64,000 nt of DNA. It comes from Luteimonas sp. J29. Its GTDB lineage: Bacteria; Pseudomonadota; Gammaproteobacteria; Xanthomonadales; Xanthomonadaceae. The stretch is taken from contig NZ_AWZR01000005.1 of assembly GCF_000472505.1 (NCBI RefSeq), positions 310,001 through 374,000 on the forward strand. The letters run 5' to 3'. This document shows positions 31,841 through 44,565 of the stretch, piece by piece. How positions within the stretch are numbered: the stretch's first letter is position 1; each line of letters begins with the position of its first letter. The notes beneath the pieces are model-generated. The model was not told where the DNA came from, ran no database searches, and saw nothing but the letters and a program-made list of their open reading frames with translations. Both the position numbers and the translations under genes were made by a program.

Positions 31841-32969
31841 ATGATCGAACTCAATCCCGTGCGCCAGCGCATCGCCGACCTGAGCGGCCGCCTGGACGCG
31901 CTCAGGGGGTTTCTTTGACTACGATGCCAAGCGTGAACGGCTCGAGGAAGTAGAGCGCGAACTCGAACATCCCGACGTCTGGAACGACCCGGTCCGTGCC
32001 CAGGCGCTGGGCCGCGAGCGTTCGATCCTCGACAAGACCGTGAACGGCATCCGCCGCCTGAGCGAGGGCCTGGCCGGCGCCGGCGAGCTGCTGGAACTGG
32101 CCGAGGCCGAAGGCGACGAGGAGACCGCGCTGGCCGTGGTCGCCGACGTCGACGGCTACCAGAAGGGCGTCGAGCAGCTCGAGTTCCAGCGCATGTTCTC
32201 CGGCGAGATGGACAGCGCCAACGCCTTCGTCGACATCCAGGCCGGCGCCGGCGGCACCGAGGCCCAGGACTGGGCGGAGATGCTGCTGCGCATGTACCTG
32301 CGCTGGTGCGAATCGCGCGGCTGGAAGACCGAGCTGCTGGAGGTGTCGGGCGGCGAAGTGGCCGGGATCAAGTCGGCCACGTTCCGGGTCGAAGGCGAGT
32401 ATGCCTACGGCTGGCTCAAGACCGAGACCGGCGTGCACCGGCTGGTGCGCAAGTCGCCGTTCGATTCCGACAACCGGCGCCACACCAGCTTCACCTCGGT
32501 GTTCGTCTCGCCCGAGGTGGACGACGACATCGACATCGACATCAACCCGGCCGACCTCAAGACCGACGTCTACCGCTCCTCGGGCGCCGGCGGCCAGCAC
32601 GTCAACAAGACCGAGTCGGCGGTGCGCATCACCCACGTGCCCACCGGCATCGTGGTGGCCTGCCAGACCGAACGCAGCCAGCACGCCAACCGCGACCGCG
32701 CGATGAAGATGCTGGCGGCCAAGCTCTACGAGCTGGAGATCCAGAAGCGCAACGCCGAGAGGGACGCGGTCGAAGCCACCAAGTCCGACATCGGCTGGGG
32801 CAGCCAGATCCGCAACTACGTGCTCGACCAGAGCCGGATCAAGGACCTGCGCACCGGCATCGAGCGAAGCGACACGCAGAAGGTGCTCGACGGCGACCTG
32901 GACGAGTTCGTCGAGGCCAGCCTCAAGGCCGGCCTGGAGGCGGGCGCCAAACGCAGCGACGCGGTCTGA
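31841..32969 (+). CDS. prfB: Peptide chain release factor 2 (programmed +1 frameshift)
   Basis: RF2 terminates at UGA and UAA. Translation starts at ATG 31841 and reads 25 codons to an in-frame TGA (31916-31918) in CTTTGAC. Ribosomes must skip T31916 and continue from GAC 31917. The internal Shine-Dalgarno AGGGGG (31904-31909) and the CTT-TGA slip site are the canonical RF2 autoregulatory frameshift. The spliced product is 375 residues. The downstream frame carries the codon-recognition SPF ([12 protein letters not shown]) and the catalytic GGQ ([20 protein letters not shown]). Coordinates include the skipped base. Confidence 0.97.
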
Positions 32970-33065
32970 CGCGCGGCCCGGCCCCGCCGCGTGCCCCGTC
33001 CAGCCCGCGCGACCGCCCCGCCTGACCGGCGGCACCCACACGACCCATCCCACAGGCAACCCACC

Positions 33066-34583
33066 GTGACCGAGTCCAAGCCCGACAGCCCGCAGCCCGC
33101 CGACGAGAACGCGCTGATCGCCGAGCGCCGGGCCAAACTCGCCGCGCTGCGCGCGCAGGGCGTGGCGTTCCCGAACGATTTCCGCCGCCGCGACCTCGCC
33201 GGAGACCTGCAGGACGAGTACGGCGATGCGGAGCGCTGGACCGGGGAGGCGCTCGAAGGCCTCGGCCGCCGGGTGTCGCTGGCCGGACGGATGCTGGCCA
33301 AGCGGGTCATGGGCAAGGCCGCGTTCGCCCAGATCCAGGACGTCAGCGGCCGGATCCAGCTGTTCCTGCAGTCGGCCGGCCTCGGCGAGCGCTACGACGC
33401 GTTCAAGGGCTGGGACGTGGGCGACATCGTCGGCGCCGAGGGCACCCTCATGCGGACCCGCACCGGCGAGCTGTCGGTGAAGGTCGAGAGCCTGCGCCTG
33501 CTGACCAAGTCGCTGCGCCCGCTGCCCGACAAGTGGCACGGCCTGGCCGACGTCGAGCAGCGCTACCGCCAGCGCTACGTCGACCTGGTGGTCAATCCCG
33601 AAGCGCGCGAGGTGTTCGTCAAGCGCTCGCGGATCATCGCCGCGATCCGGCGCTGGCTGGACGCGCGCCGCTTCCTCGAGGTCGAGACCCCGATGATGCA
33701 CTACATCGCCGGGGGTGCCGCTGCGCGTCCATTCGTGACCCACCACAACGCGCTCGACCTGGACCTGTACCTGCGGGTGGCGCCGGAGCTCTACCTCAAG
33801 CGCCTGGTCGTCGGCGGCTTCGAGCGCGTGTACGAGATCAACCGCAATTTCCGCAACGAGGGCGTGAGCACCCGGCACAACCCGGAGTTCACGATGCTCG
33901 AGCTGTACGAGGCCTACGTCGCCTACGAGGAGGTCATGGACCTCACCGAGCACCTGATCCGCGACGTGGCCCGCGAGACCCTCGGCACCACCGACCTGCA
34001 CTGGGAAGGGAACGCCATCGACGTCGGCGCCCCGTTCCGGCGCTGGCGGCTGGAGGAGGCGGTGCGCGAGCTCAACCCGCAGATCAGTCAGGCCGACTGC
34101 CGCGACCGCGAGGCCCTGGCCCGCCACTGCGCGGCGCTCAAGGTGCCGGTCAAGCCGTCCTGGGGCTGGGGCAAGCTGCTGCTGGAGATCTTCGAGAAGA
34201 CCGTGGAGCACGGGCTGGTCCAGCCGACCTTCATCACCCACTACCCGGTGGAGGTGTCGCCGCTGGCGCGCGAATCGGACACCGAGCCCGGCATCACCGA
34301 CCGCTTCGAGCTGTTCATCGGCGGCCGCGAGATCGCCAACGGGTTCAGCGAGCTGAACGACCCCGAGGACCAGGCCGCCCGCTTCCGGGCCCAGGTGGAG
34401 GCCAAGGCCGGCGGCGACGAGGAGGCCATGCACTACGACGCCGACTACATCCGCGCCCTGGAGGTCGGCCTGCCGCCCACCGGCGGGCTCGGGATCGGCA
34501 TCGATCGCCTTGTGATGCTCTTCACGGATTCGGCCTCGATCCGCGACGTCCTGCTGTTCCCGTACATGCGGCCGGAAACCTGA
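33066..34583 (+). CDS. lysS: Lysyl-tRNA synthetase (class II)
   Basis: Charges tRNA-Lys. The 505-residue product equals E. coli LysS. It has the N-terminal OB-fold anticodon domain ([20 protein letters not shown]), class II motif 1 ([17 protein letters not shown]), motif 2 ([20 protein letters not shown]) and motif 3 ([19 protein letters not shown]). The GTG at 33066 gives the typical MTESK-like N-terminus. prfB-lysS adjacency is conserved in many gammaproteobacteria and in the rpf region. Confidence 0.97.
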   Translation: MTESKPDSPQPADENALIAERRAKLAALRAQGVAFPNDFRRRDLAGDLQDEYGDAERWTGEALEGLGRRVSLAGRMLAKRVMGKAAFAQIQDVSGRIQLFLQSAGLGERYDAFKGWDVGDIVGAEGTLMRTRTGELSVKVESLRLLTKSLRPLPDKWHGLADVEQRYRQRYVDLVVNPEAREVFVKRSRIIAAIRRWLDARRFLEVETPMMHYIAGGAAARPFVTHHNALDLDLYLRVAPELYLKRLVVGGFERVYEINRNFRNEGVSTRHNPEFTMLELYEAYVAYEEVMDLTEHLIRDVARETLGTTDLHWEGNAIDVGAPFRRWRLEEAVRELNPQISQADCRDREALARHCAALKVPVKPSWGWGKLLLEIFEKTVEHGLVQPTFITHYPVEVSPLARESDTEPGITDRFELFIGGREIANGFSELNDPEDQAARFRAQVEAKAGGDEEAMHYDADYIRALEVGLPPTGGLGIGIDRLVMLFTDSASIRDVLLFPYMRPET

Positions 34584-34763
34584 ACGCGGGCAGGGGAGGG
34601 CCGGGAGCGGTCGACCGGCCTGCCGGCGCGCCGATTTGCGTTCATACTGGGGGTGGAGCACAACTGGAGGGACCCGGGAGTGGGCACAGGACTTGCTTGC
34701 AATTCCACAGCGCGACTGCCCGCCGGGGTGCCTGCGGGAGCGCGACCTGAGCCGGAAGCATCC

Positions 34764-35822
34764 ATGAATATCGTCATCGTCGACGACCAGACCTCGGCCC
34801 GCACCATGCTGCGGCACATCCTCGAGGACATCAGTCCCGAACTCGAGGTGCTGGACTTCGGCGATCCCCAGGCCGCCCTGCGCTGGTGCGAGGAGAACCG
34901 CCCGGACCTCCTGCTGCTGGACTACCGCATGCCGGTGATCGACGGGCTCGAGTTCGCCCGCCGCTTCCGCAAGCCGCTGCTGCACCGCGACGTGCCCATC
35001 GTCCTGGTCACCGTGGTCGGCGACGAACCGATCCGCCAGGCTGCGCTGGACGCCGGCGTGATCGACTTCCTGGTCAAGCCGGTGCGCCCGCGCGAGCTGC
35101 GCGCGCGCTGCCGCAACCTGCTGCAGCTGCGCCAGCAGTCCGAATCGATCAAGCAACGGGCGCTGTCGCTCGAGCAGCGCCTGCTGTCGAGCATGCACGA
35201 GGTGGAGGAGCGCGAGCGCGAGACCTTGCACCGGCTGGCCCGCGCGATCGAGTACCGCGACGCCGGCACCAGCGCCAACCTCGCCCGGCTGGCCGCCATT
35301 GCCGGCCTGATCGCCGAGCAGCTGGGGCTGTTCGAGGACGAGGTGCGGATGATCGAGTTGGCCGCGCCGCTGCACGACATCGGCAAGATCGCCATCCCCG
35401 ATTCGGTCCTGCTCAAGCCGGGCCCCCTGGACGAGGACGAGCTCGCGGTGATGCGCGAGCATCCGCGCATCGGCCACGAGCTGCTGTCGGGCAGCCAGAA
35501 CCGCTTCATCCAGATGAGCGCCACCATCGCGCTGCGCCACCAGGAGCGCTACGACGGCAGCGGCTATCCCGATGGCCTGGTGGGCGACCAGATCCCGCTC
35601 GAGGCGCGGATCGTGGCGGTGGCCGACGTGTTCGACGCGCTGATCTCCAAGCGTCCATACAAGCGCGCCTGGACCATCGACGAGGCGCTGGACTACATCG
35701 GATCGCAGTCGGGCAAGCTGTTCGATCCCGGCTGCGTGGCCGCGCTGGTCGGGAACCGCGACAAGGTCGAGGAAGTGTGCCAGCGCTTCCCGCCGGGCGC
35801 CAAGGCGCCGGCCGCGGGGTAA
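34764..35822 (+). CDS. rpfG: RpfG response regulator with HD-GYP cyclic-di-GMP phosphodiesterase domain
   Basis: Output of the DSF two-component system. It degrades cyclic-di-GMP when phosphorylated by RpfC. The 352-residue product has a receiver (about 1-120) with phospho-acceptor D53 ([13 protein letters not shown]) and K105-like FLVKPVRP, then a coiled coil and the HD-GYP domain with the HD pair H204-D205 ([14 protein letters not shown]) and GYP in [15 protein letters not shown]. The usual HHE is HQE here (H259, Q260, E261). The ATG at 34764 starts the receiver directly ([11 protein letters not shown]). rpfC starts 5 bases later. There is no rpfH between them. Confidence 0.95.
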   Translation: MNIVIVDDQTSARTMLRHILEDISPELEVLDFGDPQAALRWCEENRPDLLLLDYRMPVIDGLEFARRFRKPLLHRDVPIVLVTVVGDEPIRQAALDAGVIDFLVKPVRPRELRARCRNLLQLRQQSESIKQRALSLEQRLLSSMHEVEERERETLHRLARAIEYRDAGTSANLARLAAIAGLIAEQLGLFEDEVRMIELAAPLHDIGKIAIPDSVLLKPGPLDEDELAVMREHPRIGHELLSGSQNRFIQMSATIALRHQERYDGSGYPDGLVGDQIPLEARIVAVADVFDALISKRPYKRAWTIDEALDYIGSQSGKLFDPGCVAALVGNRDKVEEVCQRFPPGAKAPAAG

Positions 35823-35827
35823 CCGCC

Positions 35828-37963
35828 ATGTCGCTGATCGGCACGATCCGCTCGAGGCTGGCCAACCGCCAGGACAGCGAGCACGGCCAGGCCAGCGTGC
35901 GCGTGGTCATGCTGCTGGTGGTCTACGCCTACCTGGAGCTGTTCGTGCGCGGCGTCCCCGGCGTCGAGCAGCCGCTGAACCTGTCGCTGGCGATCCTGGC
36001 CACCGACTTCGTGCTGGCGGTCGGGATCCTGGCCTGGATCGTCGCCCGGCCCGGGATCTCGCACCCGCGGCGCATGCTCGGCATGGCCCTGGACTACGGC
36101 CTGATGGGCACCGGCATGTACCTGCTCGGCGCGCTGCTGGCGCCGATGTACGTGATCATCATGTGGGTCACCGTGGGCAACGGCCTGCGCTACGGCCCCC
36201 GTTACCTGTACCTGGCGATCGCCGTGGCCTGCGTTGCCTTCGGCCTGGTGCTGCTGGGCACGCCGTACTGGCGCGAGAACATCTGGCTGGGCGGCGGCCT
36301 GCTGATCGGCCTGATCGCGATCCCGCTCTACCTGAGCTCGCTGCTGCGCGCCCTGGTCAAGGCGACCGAGGCGGCCAAGGCCGCGAGCGAGGCGAAGAGC
36401 CGCTTCCTGGCAAACATGAGCCACGAACTGCGCACGCCGCTCAACGGCATCGTCGGCATGGCCGAACTGCTGATGGCGTCCAGGCTCGACAGCGAGCAGC
36501 GCGACAGCGCCCAGGTGATCCAGACCTCGGCCCGTTCGCTGCAGCTGATCGTCGACGACGTGCTGAACCTGTCGGCGATCGAGGCCGGCCGCTTCAACCG
36601 GATCGACACCGACTTCGCGCTGCGCGAGCAGCTCAAGGGCATCTACGTGATGCTGATGCCCAGCGCCCAGGCCAAGGGCCTGTCGCTGGAACTCAACGTC
36701 GCCGAGGACGTGCCCGACCTGCTGCACAGCGACGCCAACCACCTGCGCCAGATCCTGGTGAACCTGCTGTCGAACGCGATCAAGTTCACCGACGAGGGCG
36801 GGGTGGTGCTGGAGGTGGCGCTGCTCGAGACCATGGGCAGCGACCAGGTGCGGCTGCGCTTCTCCGTCCACGACACCGGCATCGGCATCCCGGCCTCCGC
36901 CCTGGGCCGCCTGTTCCAAGCCTTCGAGCAGGTCGAGAGTGGCCATGGCCGGCGCTTCGGCGGCACCGGCCTGGGCACCACGATCGCCAAGTCGCTCATC
37001 GAACTGATGGGCGGCTCGATCCGGGTCGAGAGCCAGCTGGGCGTGGGGTCGCACTTCCACGTCGAGCTGCCGCTGCGCCTGGCCGAGGTGCAGATCGCGG
37101 CCGAGTCGGGCACGCAGGACAACGTCATCGCCTTCACTGACCCGTTCGTGCGCCATCGCGCGCGGGTGCGGTCGCTGCGGATCCTGGTCGGCGACGACCA
37201 GCCCGCCAACCTGATGGTGATGCGCCGGCTGCTGGAGAAGGCGGGCCATCGCGCGCACATCGTCAACGCCGGCGAGGACATCCTCGACGCGCTCGAGGGC
37301 CAGCAGTTCGATGCGGTGATCACCGACCTCCACATGCCCGGCATCAGCGGCCTGGAAGTCATCAAGCAGGCGCGGTTCCTGGAGGCCGGGCGCCGGCGCA
37401 CGCCGTTCATCGTGCTCAGCGCCGACGCCACCAGCGAAGCCCAGGCCGAGTGCGAGCGGGCGGGCGCGTTCGCCTACCTGACCAAGCCGATCGCGGTCGA
37501 CCGCCTGCTGCAGAAGCTGGCCGACATCGCCGAAGGCAATACCGATGTCGCGCAGGCGGCGCCCGCCGGGCCCGCGGCTGCGCCGGCCGAGCCGCAGCAG
37601 GCCGTGGTGTCCAGGCACATCCTGGACGAACTGCGCGAGATGGGCCTGGGCGAGGAGTTCGTGCAGCGCTTCCTCGCCGAGTGCGCGCGCGACGCGCGCA
37701 AGTGCATCGTCGACATCGAGCGCGCCGCCGAGGGCGGACGCTGGGACGAGTTCCGCGACGCCTGCCACGCCCTCAAGGGCACCGCGGCGAACATGGGCGC
37801 GATGCAGCTGAGCGAGAGCGCCTCGGCCGGCATGCGGATGCCGGTGGACCAGCTGGTGCGCAACTGGCGCAACCTCGACAACGCGCTGCGCCAGCAGCTG
37901 GAGCAGGCCCTGGCCGCCCTGCGCGAGGAGGGCGACCTGGTCCAGCTCGAAGCCGACGCCTGA
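35828..37963 (+). CDS. rpfC: RpfC hybrid sensor kinase for DSF
   Basis: Senses the diffusible signal factor, phosphorylates RpfG and, in Xanthomonas, restrains RpfF by direct binding. The 711-residue product has five N-terminal membrane helices (about 24-41, 52-73, 86-115, 127-145, 152-172), HisKA with H199 ([19 protein letters not shown]), HATPase ([20 protein letters not shown]), a receiver with D500 ([16 protein letters not shown]) and a C-terminal HPt with H647 ([14 protein letters not shown]). This is the full RpfC architecture. It forms an operon with rpfG and converges on rpfF, with its stop inside a hairpin loop. Confidence 0.96.
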   Translation: MSLIGTIRSRLANRQDSEHGQASVRVVMLLVVYAYLELFVRGVPGVEQPLNLSLAILATDFVLAVGILAWIVARPGISHPRRMLGMALDYGLMGTGMYLLGALLAPMYVIIMWVTVGNGLRYGPRYLYLAIAVACVAFGLVLLGTPYWRENIWLGGGLLIGLIAIPLYLSSLLRALVKATEAAKAASEAKSRFLANMSHELRTPLNGIVGMAELLMASRLDSEQRDSAQVIQTSARSLQLIVDDVLNLSAIEAGRFNRIDTDFALREQLKGIYVMLMPSAQAKGLSLELNVAEDVPDLLHSDANHLRQILVNLLSNAIKFTDEGGVVLEVALLETMGSDQVRLRFSVHDTGIGIPASALGRLFQAFEQVESGHGRRFGGTGLGTTIAKSLIELMGGSIRVESQLGVGSHFHVELPLRLAEVQIAAESGTQDNVIAFTDPFVRHRARVRSLRILVGDDQPANLMVMRRLLEKAGHRAHIVNAGEDILDALEGQQFDAVITDLHMPGISGLEVIKQARFLEAGRRRTPFIVLSADATSEAQAECERAGAFAYLTKPIAVDRLLQKLADIAEGNTDVAQAAPAGPAAAPAEPQQAVVSRHILDELREMGLGEEFVQRFLAECARDARKCIVDIERAAEGGRWDEFRDACHALKGTAANMGAMQLSESASAGMRMPVDQLVRNWRNLDNALRQQLEQALAALREEGDLVQLEADA

Positions 37964-37972
37964 GGCGTCGGC
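37952..37972 (+). terminator. Hairpin enclosing the rpfC stop codon
   Basis: GCCGACGCC and GGCGTCGGC pair perfectly around TGA, the rpfC stop, which forms the loop. It lies between the convergent rpfC and rpfF and could end both messages. There is no T run, so intrinsic termination is uncertain. Confidence 0.45.
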
Positions 37973-37980
37973 CGGGGGGA

Positions 37981-38898
37981 TCAGCGGGCGAGGTGGCTGC
38001 CGCGGCCGGCCACGTTCTCCTGCGGCCCCGGGCGGCGCAGCTGGGCGCGGACCAGGCGCTCCATGGTGCGCAGCTGGCGGTCGTTGAGCTGCAGCGCGGT
38101 ATCGACCCAGATCCGGGTGATGCGCATCAGTTCCTCGTGGCTCACCGGGTGCGCGCCTTCGCGGACGCGGTGCAGCGCCAGTCGGGCGCCGGCGATGCGG
38201 CGGTTCTGGCGCACCAGTTCGTGCACGGCGCGCACGCCTTCGCCCTTGGGCACGAGGACGTCGACCACGCCCATCCGGTGCAGCTCGTCGCTGCTGTACA
38301 TCACTCCGTTGAGCATCATCTCCTCGGCCAGCTTGGGGCTCACGCGCTGCGACAGCAGCGAGTAGGCGCCCATGCCCGGGAACAGGCCGAACAGAACCTC
38401 GGGGAAGCCCATCTGCACGCCCTTCTCGGCGACGATGGTCTGGCAGGCCAGGGCCAGCTCGAACCCGCCGCCAAGCGCGTCGCCCTCGACGAGGCCGATG
38501 GTGTGCACGTTGGGGTGCATCCGGGTATGCAGCAGGTGGATGCTGTCCACGCACTCGGTGGCGTAGTGCAGCAGGCCCTCGCGGTCCTTGGCCTGGATCA
38601 GCTTGAGGAACAGGGCGAGGTCGCCGCCGAGGTTGAAGACGTGGGTGTCGGACCCGAGGACCACGTGGGCGAGGTGGGTCGGCGACTCGGCGGCCGCCTG
38701 CTCGACCTTGTCGATCGCGCTGCGGGCGAACAGGCGCAGCTCGCGCAGCATCTTCGGGGAGAAGCAGGCTCGATATGACGGGTCCGCGAACGCCTGCTGG
38801 GCATGCATGAAGCACCAGTGGGTATCGTTCGAGGCGTCGTGCTCGACGCGGATGGTGTTGAAGGAATGATCGCGGTGCAGCAGCTCGACGTTCGTCAT
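37981..38898 (-). CDS. rpfF: RpfF, DSF synthase (enoyl-CoA hydratase family)
   Basis: Makes the cis-2-unsaturated fatty-acid signal DSF from acyl carrier protein thioesters. The 305-residue crotonase-fold product has the DSF-synthase stretches VVLGSDTHVFNLGGDLALF and FGLFPGMGAYSLLSQR. Both catalytic glutamates are present, E147 in GGGFELAL and E167 in GFPEVLF, with the same 20-residue spacing as in Xanthomonas. The ATG at 38898 was chosen to start MTNVELLHRD; the frame is open to 39063 but that part looks like leader. It lies downstream of rpfB with a 209-base spacer. Confidence 0.95.
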   Translation of the reverse strand: MTNVELLHRDHSFNTIRVEHDASNDTHWCFMHAQQAFADPSYRACFSPKMLRELRLFARSAIDKVEQAAAESPTHLAHVVLGSDTHVFNLGGDLALFLKLIQAKDREGLLHYATECVDSIHLLHTRMHPNVHTIGLVEGDALGGGFELALACQTIVAEKGVQMGFPEVLFGLFPGMGAYSLLSQRVSPKLAEEMMLNGVMYSSDELHRMGVVDVLVPKGEGVRAVHELVRQNRRIAGARLALHRVREGAHPVSHEELMRITRIWVDTALQLNDRQLRTMERLVRAQLRRPGPQENVAGRGSHLAR

Positions 38899-38983
38899 GA
38901 GGGTCCCCTGAGGGGCCGCCGGCTTCACGTCGGACGTCTGGGCAAGCGGCGGCCCGAAGGAAGTTGACAAGTCCGACCGCGCG

Positions 38984-38989
38984 ATTCTA
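38984..38989 (-). promoter_or_regulatory. Internal -10 element for rpfF
   Basis: TAGAAT on the minus strand within the rpfB-rpfF spacer, 85 bases before the rpfF ATG. A -35 is not clear (TTGCAA lies 19 bases upstream). Confidence 0.45.
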
Positions 38990-39014
38990 TGCACCCATTC
39001 AGGGGCGCTTGCAA

Positions 39015-39045
39015 GCAATTTCTGCCCTTGTGCGGCAGAAACTGC
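39015..39045 (-). other. Hairpin in the rpfB-rpfF spacer
   Basis: GCAATTTCTGCC (39015-39026) and GGCAGAAACTGC (39034-39045) form a 12-bp stem with a 7-base loop. The one non-Watson-Crick position is a G-U pair only in the minus-strand (rpfF-sense) RNA and an A-C mismatch in the other, which favours an RNA structure on the rpfB-rpfF transcript. Confidence 0.5.
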
Positions 39046-39064
39046 CCCCAAACGACGGGGCAAC

Positions 39065-39074
39065 GGGGGGGGGG
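39065..39074. repeat. Homopolymeric G10/C10 tract
   Basis: Ten consecutive G residues on the plus strand, directly followed by CCCC, 34 bases beyond the rpfB stop and 167 bases before the rpfF start. Such tracts slip easily. Confidence 0.7.
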
Positions 39075-39107
39075 CCCCTTCCAGGGCGCCCGGCCGGCCC
39101 GGCCGGG

Positions 39108-40781
39108 TCAGTTCGCTTCGTCGCGGAGCGCCCGCCTCAGGATCTTGCCCACGTTCGTTTTGGGCAATTCGTCACGGAATTCGATGATCTTGGGCTGCTT
39201 GTAGCCCGTCAGGTTGGCCCGTGCATGGGCCTTGACCTGCTCCGCGGTGAGGGAGGGGTCCTTCTTGACGATGACCAGCTTCACCACCTCGCCGGACCGC
39301 TCGTCGGGGACGCCCACGGCGGCCACTTCCAGCACCCCGGGCATCATCGCGATGACGTCCTCGATCTCGTTCGGGTACACGTTGAACCCGGAGACCAGGA
39401 TCATGTCCTTCTTGCGGTCCACGATGTAGAAGAAGCCCTGCTCGTCCATCCGCGCCATGTCGCCGGTGTGCAGCCAGCCGTCGGCGTCGATGGCGGCCGC
39501 GGTCTCCTCGGGGCGGTTCCAGTAGCCCTTCATGACCTGCGGGCCGCGGATGCACAGCTCGCCGACCTCGCCGACGGGCAGGATGTTGCCGTCCTCGTCC
39601 TTGATGCAGGCGTCGGTGGAGGGGATCGGCAGGCCGATCGAGCCGTTGTACTCGGCCAGGTCCATGGGGTTGATGCAGGCGGCCGGGGAGGTCTCGGTCA
39701 GCCCGTAGGCCTCGACCAGGGTCACGCCGGTGACCTTCTTCCAGCGTTCGGCCACCGCGCGCTGCACGGCCATGCCGCCGCCCAGGGTCAGGTGCAACTT
39801 CGAGAAATCGACCTTGTCGAAGCCCGGGGTGTTGAGCAGGCCGTTGAACAGCGTGTTGACGCCCGTGATCGCGGTGAACGGCTCGCGCTGGAGCTCCTTG
39901 ACGAAGCCCGGCATGTCGCGCGGGTTGGTGATCAGGATGTTCTTGGCGCCGAACTTGGTGAAGACCAGGCCGTTCGCGGTGAGCGCGAAGATGTGGTACA
40001 GCGGCAGGGCGGTGACGATCACCTCCTCGCCGGGGCGGGTGTTGCCGCCGACCCAGGCCGAGGCCTGCTGCATGTTGGCCACCAGGTTGCGGTGGGTGAG
40101 CATCGCGCCCTTGGCCACGCCCGTGGTGCCGCCGGTGTACTGCAGGAACGCGATGTCCTCCGGAGAGATCGACACCTCGGGCAGCGCGTGCCTGGCGCCG
40201 AGCGACAGCGCGTCGCGGAAGCGCACCGCGGACGGGATGTCGTAGTCGGGCACCATCTTCTTCACGTACCGAAGCACGAAGTTGACGATGGGACCCTTGG
40301 GGAAGCCCAGCATGTCGCCGAGCCCGGTGGTGATCACGTGCTGCAGCGGGGTGTCGCCGAGCACCTCCTGCACGGTGTGGGCGAAGTTGTCCAGGACCAG
40401 GATCGCGGCGGCACCCGAGTCCACCATCTGGTGCTTGAGCTCGCGCGCGGTGTACATCGGATTGACGTTGACCACGGTCAAACCGGCACGCAGCACGCCG
40501 AAGGTGGCGATCGGGTACTGCAGGCAGTTGGGCATCATGATCGCCACGCGATCGCCCTTCTTGAGCCTGAGTTCGCCGAGCAGGTAGGCGGCGAACTGGC
40601 TGCTCAGGGTGTCGACGTCCCCGTAGCTGATGCACTTGCCCATGTTCGAGAACGCCGGCCGGTCGCGGTAGCGCCGGATCGACTCGTCGAGCATGGCCGG
40701 GATGGAGGGGTACTCGTCGACGTCGATTTCCGCGGGAACCCCGGCGGGATACTGGGCGAGCCAGGGGCGTTCGATCGTCAT
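39108..40781 (-). CDS. rpfB: RpfB long-chain fatty-acyl-CoA ligase
   Basis: AMP-forming fatty acid-CoA ligase of the FadD type. In Xanthomonas RpfB turns over DSF and supplies acyl chains. The 557-residue product has the P-loop ([18 protein letters not shown]), the central [11 protein letters not shown], the [20 protein letters not shown] motif, and the C-terminal [12 protein letters not shown] with the catalytic lysine in [12 protein letters not shown]. The ATG at 40781 has GGAGGGA just upstream. It is first in the rpfB-rpfF pair and divergent from a small lipoprotein gene. Confidence 0.96.
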   Translation of the reverse strand: MTIERPWLAQYPAGVPAEIDVDEYPSIPAMLDESIRRYRDRPAFSNMGKCISYGDVDTLSSQFAAYLLGELRLKKGDRVAIMMPNCLQYPIATFGVLRAGLTVVNVNPMYTARELKHQMVDSGAAAILVLDNFAHTVQEVLGDTPLQHVITTGLGDMLGFPKGPIVNFVLRYVKKMVPDYDIPSAVRFRDALSLGARHALPEVSISPEDIAFLQYTGGTTGVAKGAMLTHRNLVANMQQASAWVGGNTRPGEEVIVTALPLYHIFALTANGLVFTKFGAKNILITNPRDMPGFVKELQREPFTAITGVNTLFNGLLNTPGFDKVDFSKLHLTLGGGMAVQRAVAERWKKVTGVTLVEAYGLTETSPAACINPMDLAEYNGSIGLPIPSTDACIKDEDGNILPVGEVGELCIRGPQVMKGYWNRPEETAAAIDADGWLHTGDMARMDEQGFFYIVDRKKDMILVSGFNVYPNEIEDVIAMMPGVLEVAAVGVPDERSGEVVKLVIVKKDPSLTAEQVKAHARANLTGYKQPKIIEFRDELPKTNVGKILRRALRDEAN

Positions 40782-40911
40782 TCCATCCCTCCGCGGAACC
40801 GGTGCATGTGTTGTCTGGGGATACTGTCTGGTATGGATTGGAGCATAGGCCTCGGGGGCTGGCAAGGCGCGAACGCGCGCGGTCCAGCGGGGCGCGGAAG
40901 GGCCGCTCGGC

Positions 40912-40917
40912 TACAGT
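40912..40917 (+). promoter_or_regulatory. -10 element adjacent to the lipoprotein start
   Basis: TACAGT followed after 7 bases by the ATG at 40925. Confidence 0.35.
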
Positions 40918-40924
40918 AGCGGCC

Positions 40925-41398
40925 ATGGAAACGGAGCGTTCCCGACCCGGTGGCGGACGGCGTGCGGCGGCATTGGCGGGGGCGTGCGCGCTGCTGCTGC
41001 TGGCCATGCTGGGCGGGTGTTCGCGGCCCGATCCGGAGGCCGCGCTGCGCGATGCCTTCGCCGAGCTGCAGGCCACGATCGAACGTCGTGATCCTGCTGC
41101 AATGCAACAGCACCTGGCCGACGACTTCATCGGCAACGACGGGCTGGACCGCGACGGCGCGCGCCGCCTGGCGGCGCTGCTGGTGCTGCGGCACCGTGAC
41201 CTGGCGGTCGATACCGGACCGCTGCGGCTCGAACTCGGCGAGGGACACGCCGTGGTCCGCTTCACCGCACTGCTGCGCGGCGGATCCGGTGGGCTGCTTC
41301 CCGACGCCGCGCGCGTGTACCAGGTCGAGACCGGCTGGCGCCTGGAGCAGGGGCGGTGGCGGCTGGCGAGCGCCCGCTGGACGCCGGTCGTGGACTGA
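40925..41398 (+). CDS. Small NTF2-like lipoprotein of unknown function
   Basis: The 157-residue product has a lipoprotein signal peptide (AALAGACALLLLAMLGGC) with Cys32 as the lipidated residue. The mature domain has the shape of a SnoaL/NTF2-like fold: an amphipathic helix (LRDAFAELQATIERRDPAAM, then ADDFIGNDGLDRDG) and beta strands ending QVETGWRLEQGRWRLASARW. No catalytic residues stand out. It lies between rpfB and acnA/rpfA on the opposite strand to both. I do not recognise a named family. Confidence 0.75.
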   Translation: METERSRPGGGRRAAALAGACALLLLAMLGGCSRPDPEAALRDAFAELQATIERRDPAAMQQHLADDFIGNDGLDRDGARRLAALLVLRHRDLAVDTGPLRLELGEGHAVVRFTALLRGGSGGLLPDAARVYQVETGWRLEQGRWRLASARWTPVVD

Positions 41399-41440
41399 GC
41401 CCGCCGGCCATCGCGGCCGGCGGGCCGTGCAGGCGCGCGG

Positions 41441-44188
<2,748 letters not shown>

Positions 44189-44305
44189 GGGGGGCTCCTC
44201 TGGCTGGCGGGCGTCAGGTCTGTCCCGAGTCTACGCCGCTTCGCGTCGCGGCCCGATTACGCGGCTGGCGGCGGGGTCGGCCCAAAGTATGCGGGCTGGA
44301 GTATG

Positions 44306-44344
44306 GATGACAAGGTATGTATCATGTTCCCATATCGTTTCATC
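44306..44344. promoter_or_regulatory. Imperfect inverted repeat, probable operator of the vapBC-like pair
   Basis: GATGACAAGGTATG (44306-44319) and CATATCGTTTCATC (44331-44344) match in 11 of 14 positions when one is reversed and complemented, around an 11-base centre. The patch is AT-rich against the surrounding sequence and ends 14 bases before the antitoxin start, as expected for an autoregulatory operator. Confidence 0.55.
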
Positions 44345-44358
44345 CATGGAGCCAGGCG

Positions 44359-44565
44359 ATGGAAGCCACCGTGGCCGAGCGGGGCCAGATCACCCTGCCC
44401 AAGGCCGTGCGCGACGCCCTGGGCCTGACCAAGGGCAGCGTGCTCAAGGTCGAACTCGACGGCAGCCGCATCGTGCTCAGCAAGCACGTCGACGACGCGA
44501 TCTCGCGGGTGCGCGGCAAGTTCGCGCTCGACGCGGCCGGCGAACCGGCCAAGCCGCGCGGATGA
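44359..44565 (+). CDS. AbrB/MazE-type antitoxin (VapB-like)
   Basis: A 68-residue protein with a SpoVT-AbrB swapped-hairpin domain (ATVAERGQITLPKAVRDALG, then KGSVLKVELDGSRIVLSK) and a C-terminal tail that would neutralise the toxin. The ATG at 44359 has AGG just upstream; further upstream ATGs are unlikely. Its TGA overlaps the toxin ATG (ATGA), implying translational coupling. An imperfect inverted repeat upstream is a likely autoregulatory operator. Confidence 0.88.
   Translation: MEATVAERGQITLPKAVRDALGLTKGSVLKVELDGSRIVLSKHVDDAISRVRGKFALDAAGEPAKPRG

Noticed and set aside
32040-32969. prfB starting at the internal ATG 32040
   Set aside because: The upstream 25 codons plus the canonical AGGGGG/CTTTGAC frameshift site show the true start is 31841.
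38963-38968. TTGACA on the plus strand as a promoter -35
   Set aside because: No acceptable -10 at 15-19 bases and no plus-strand gene downstream.
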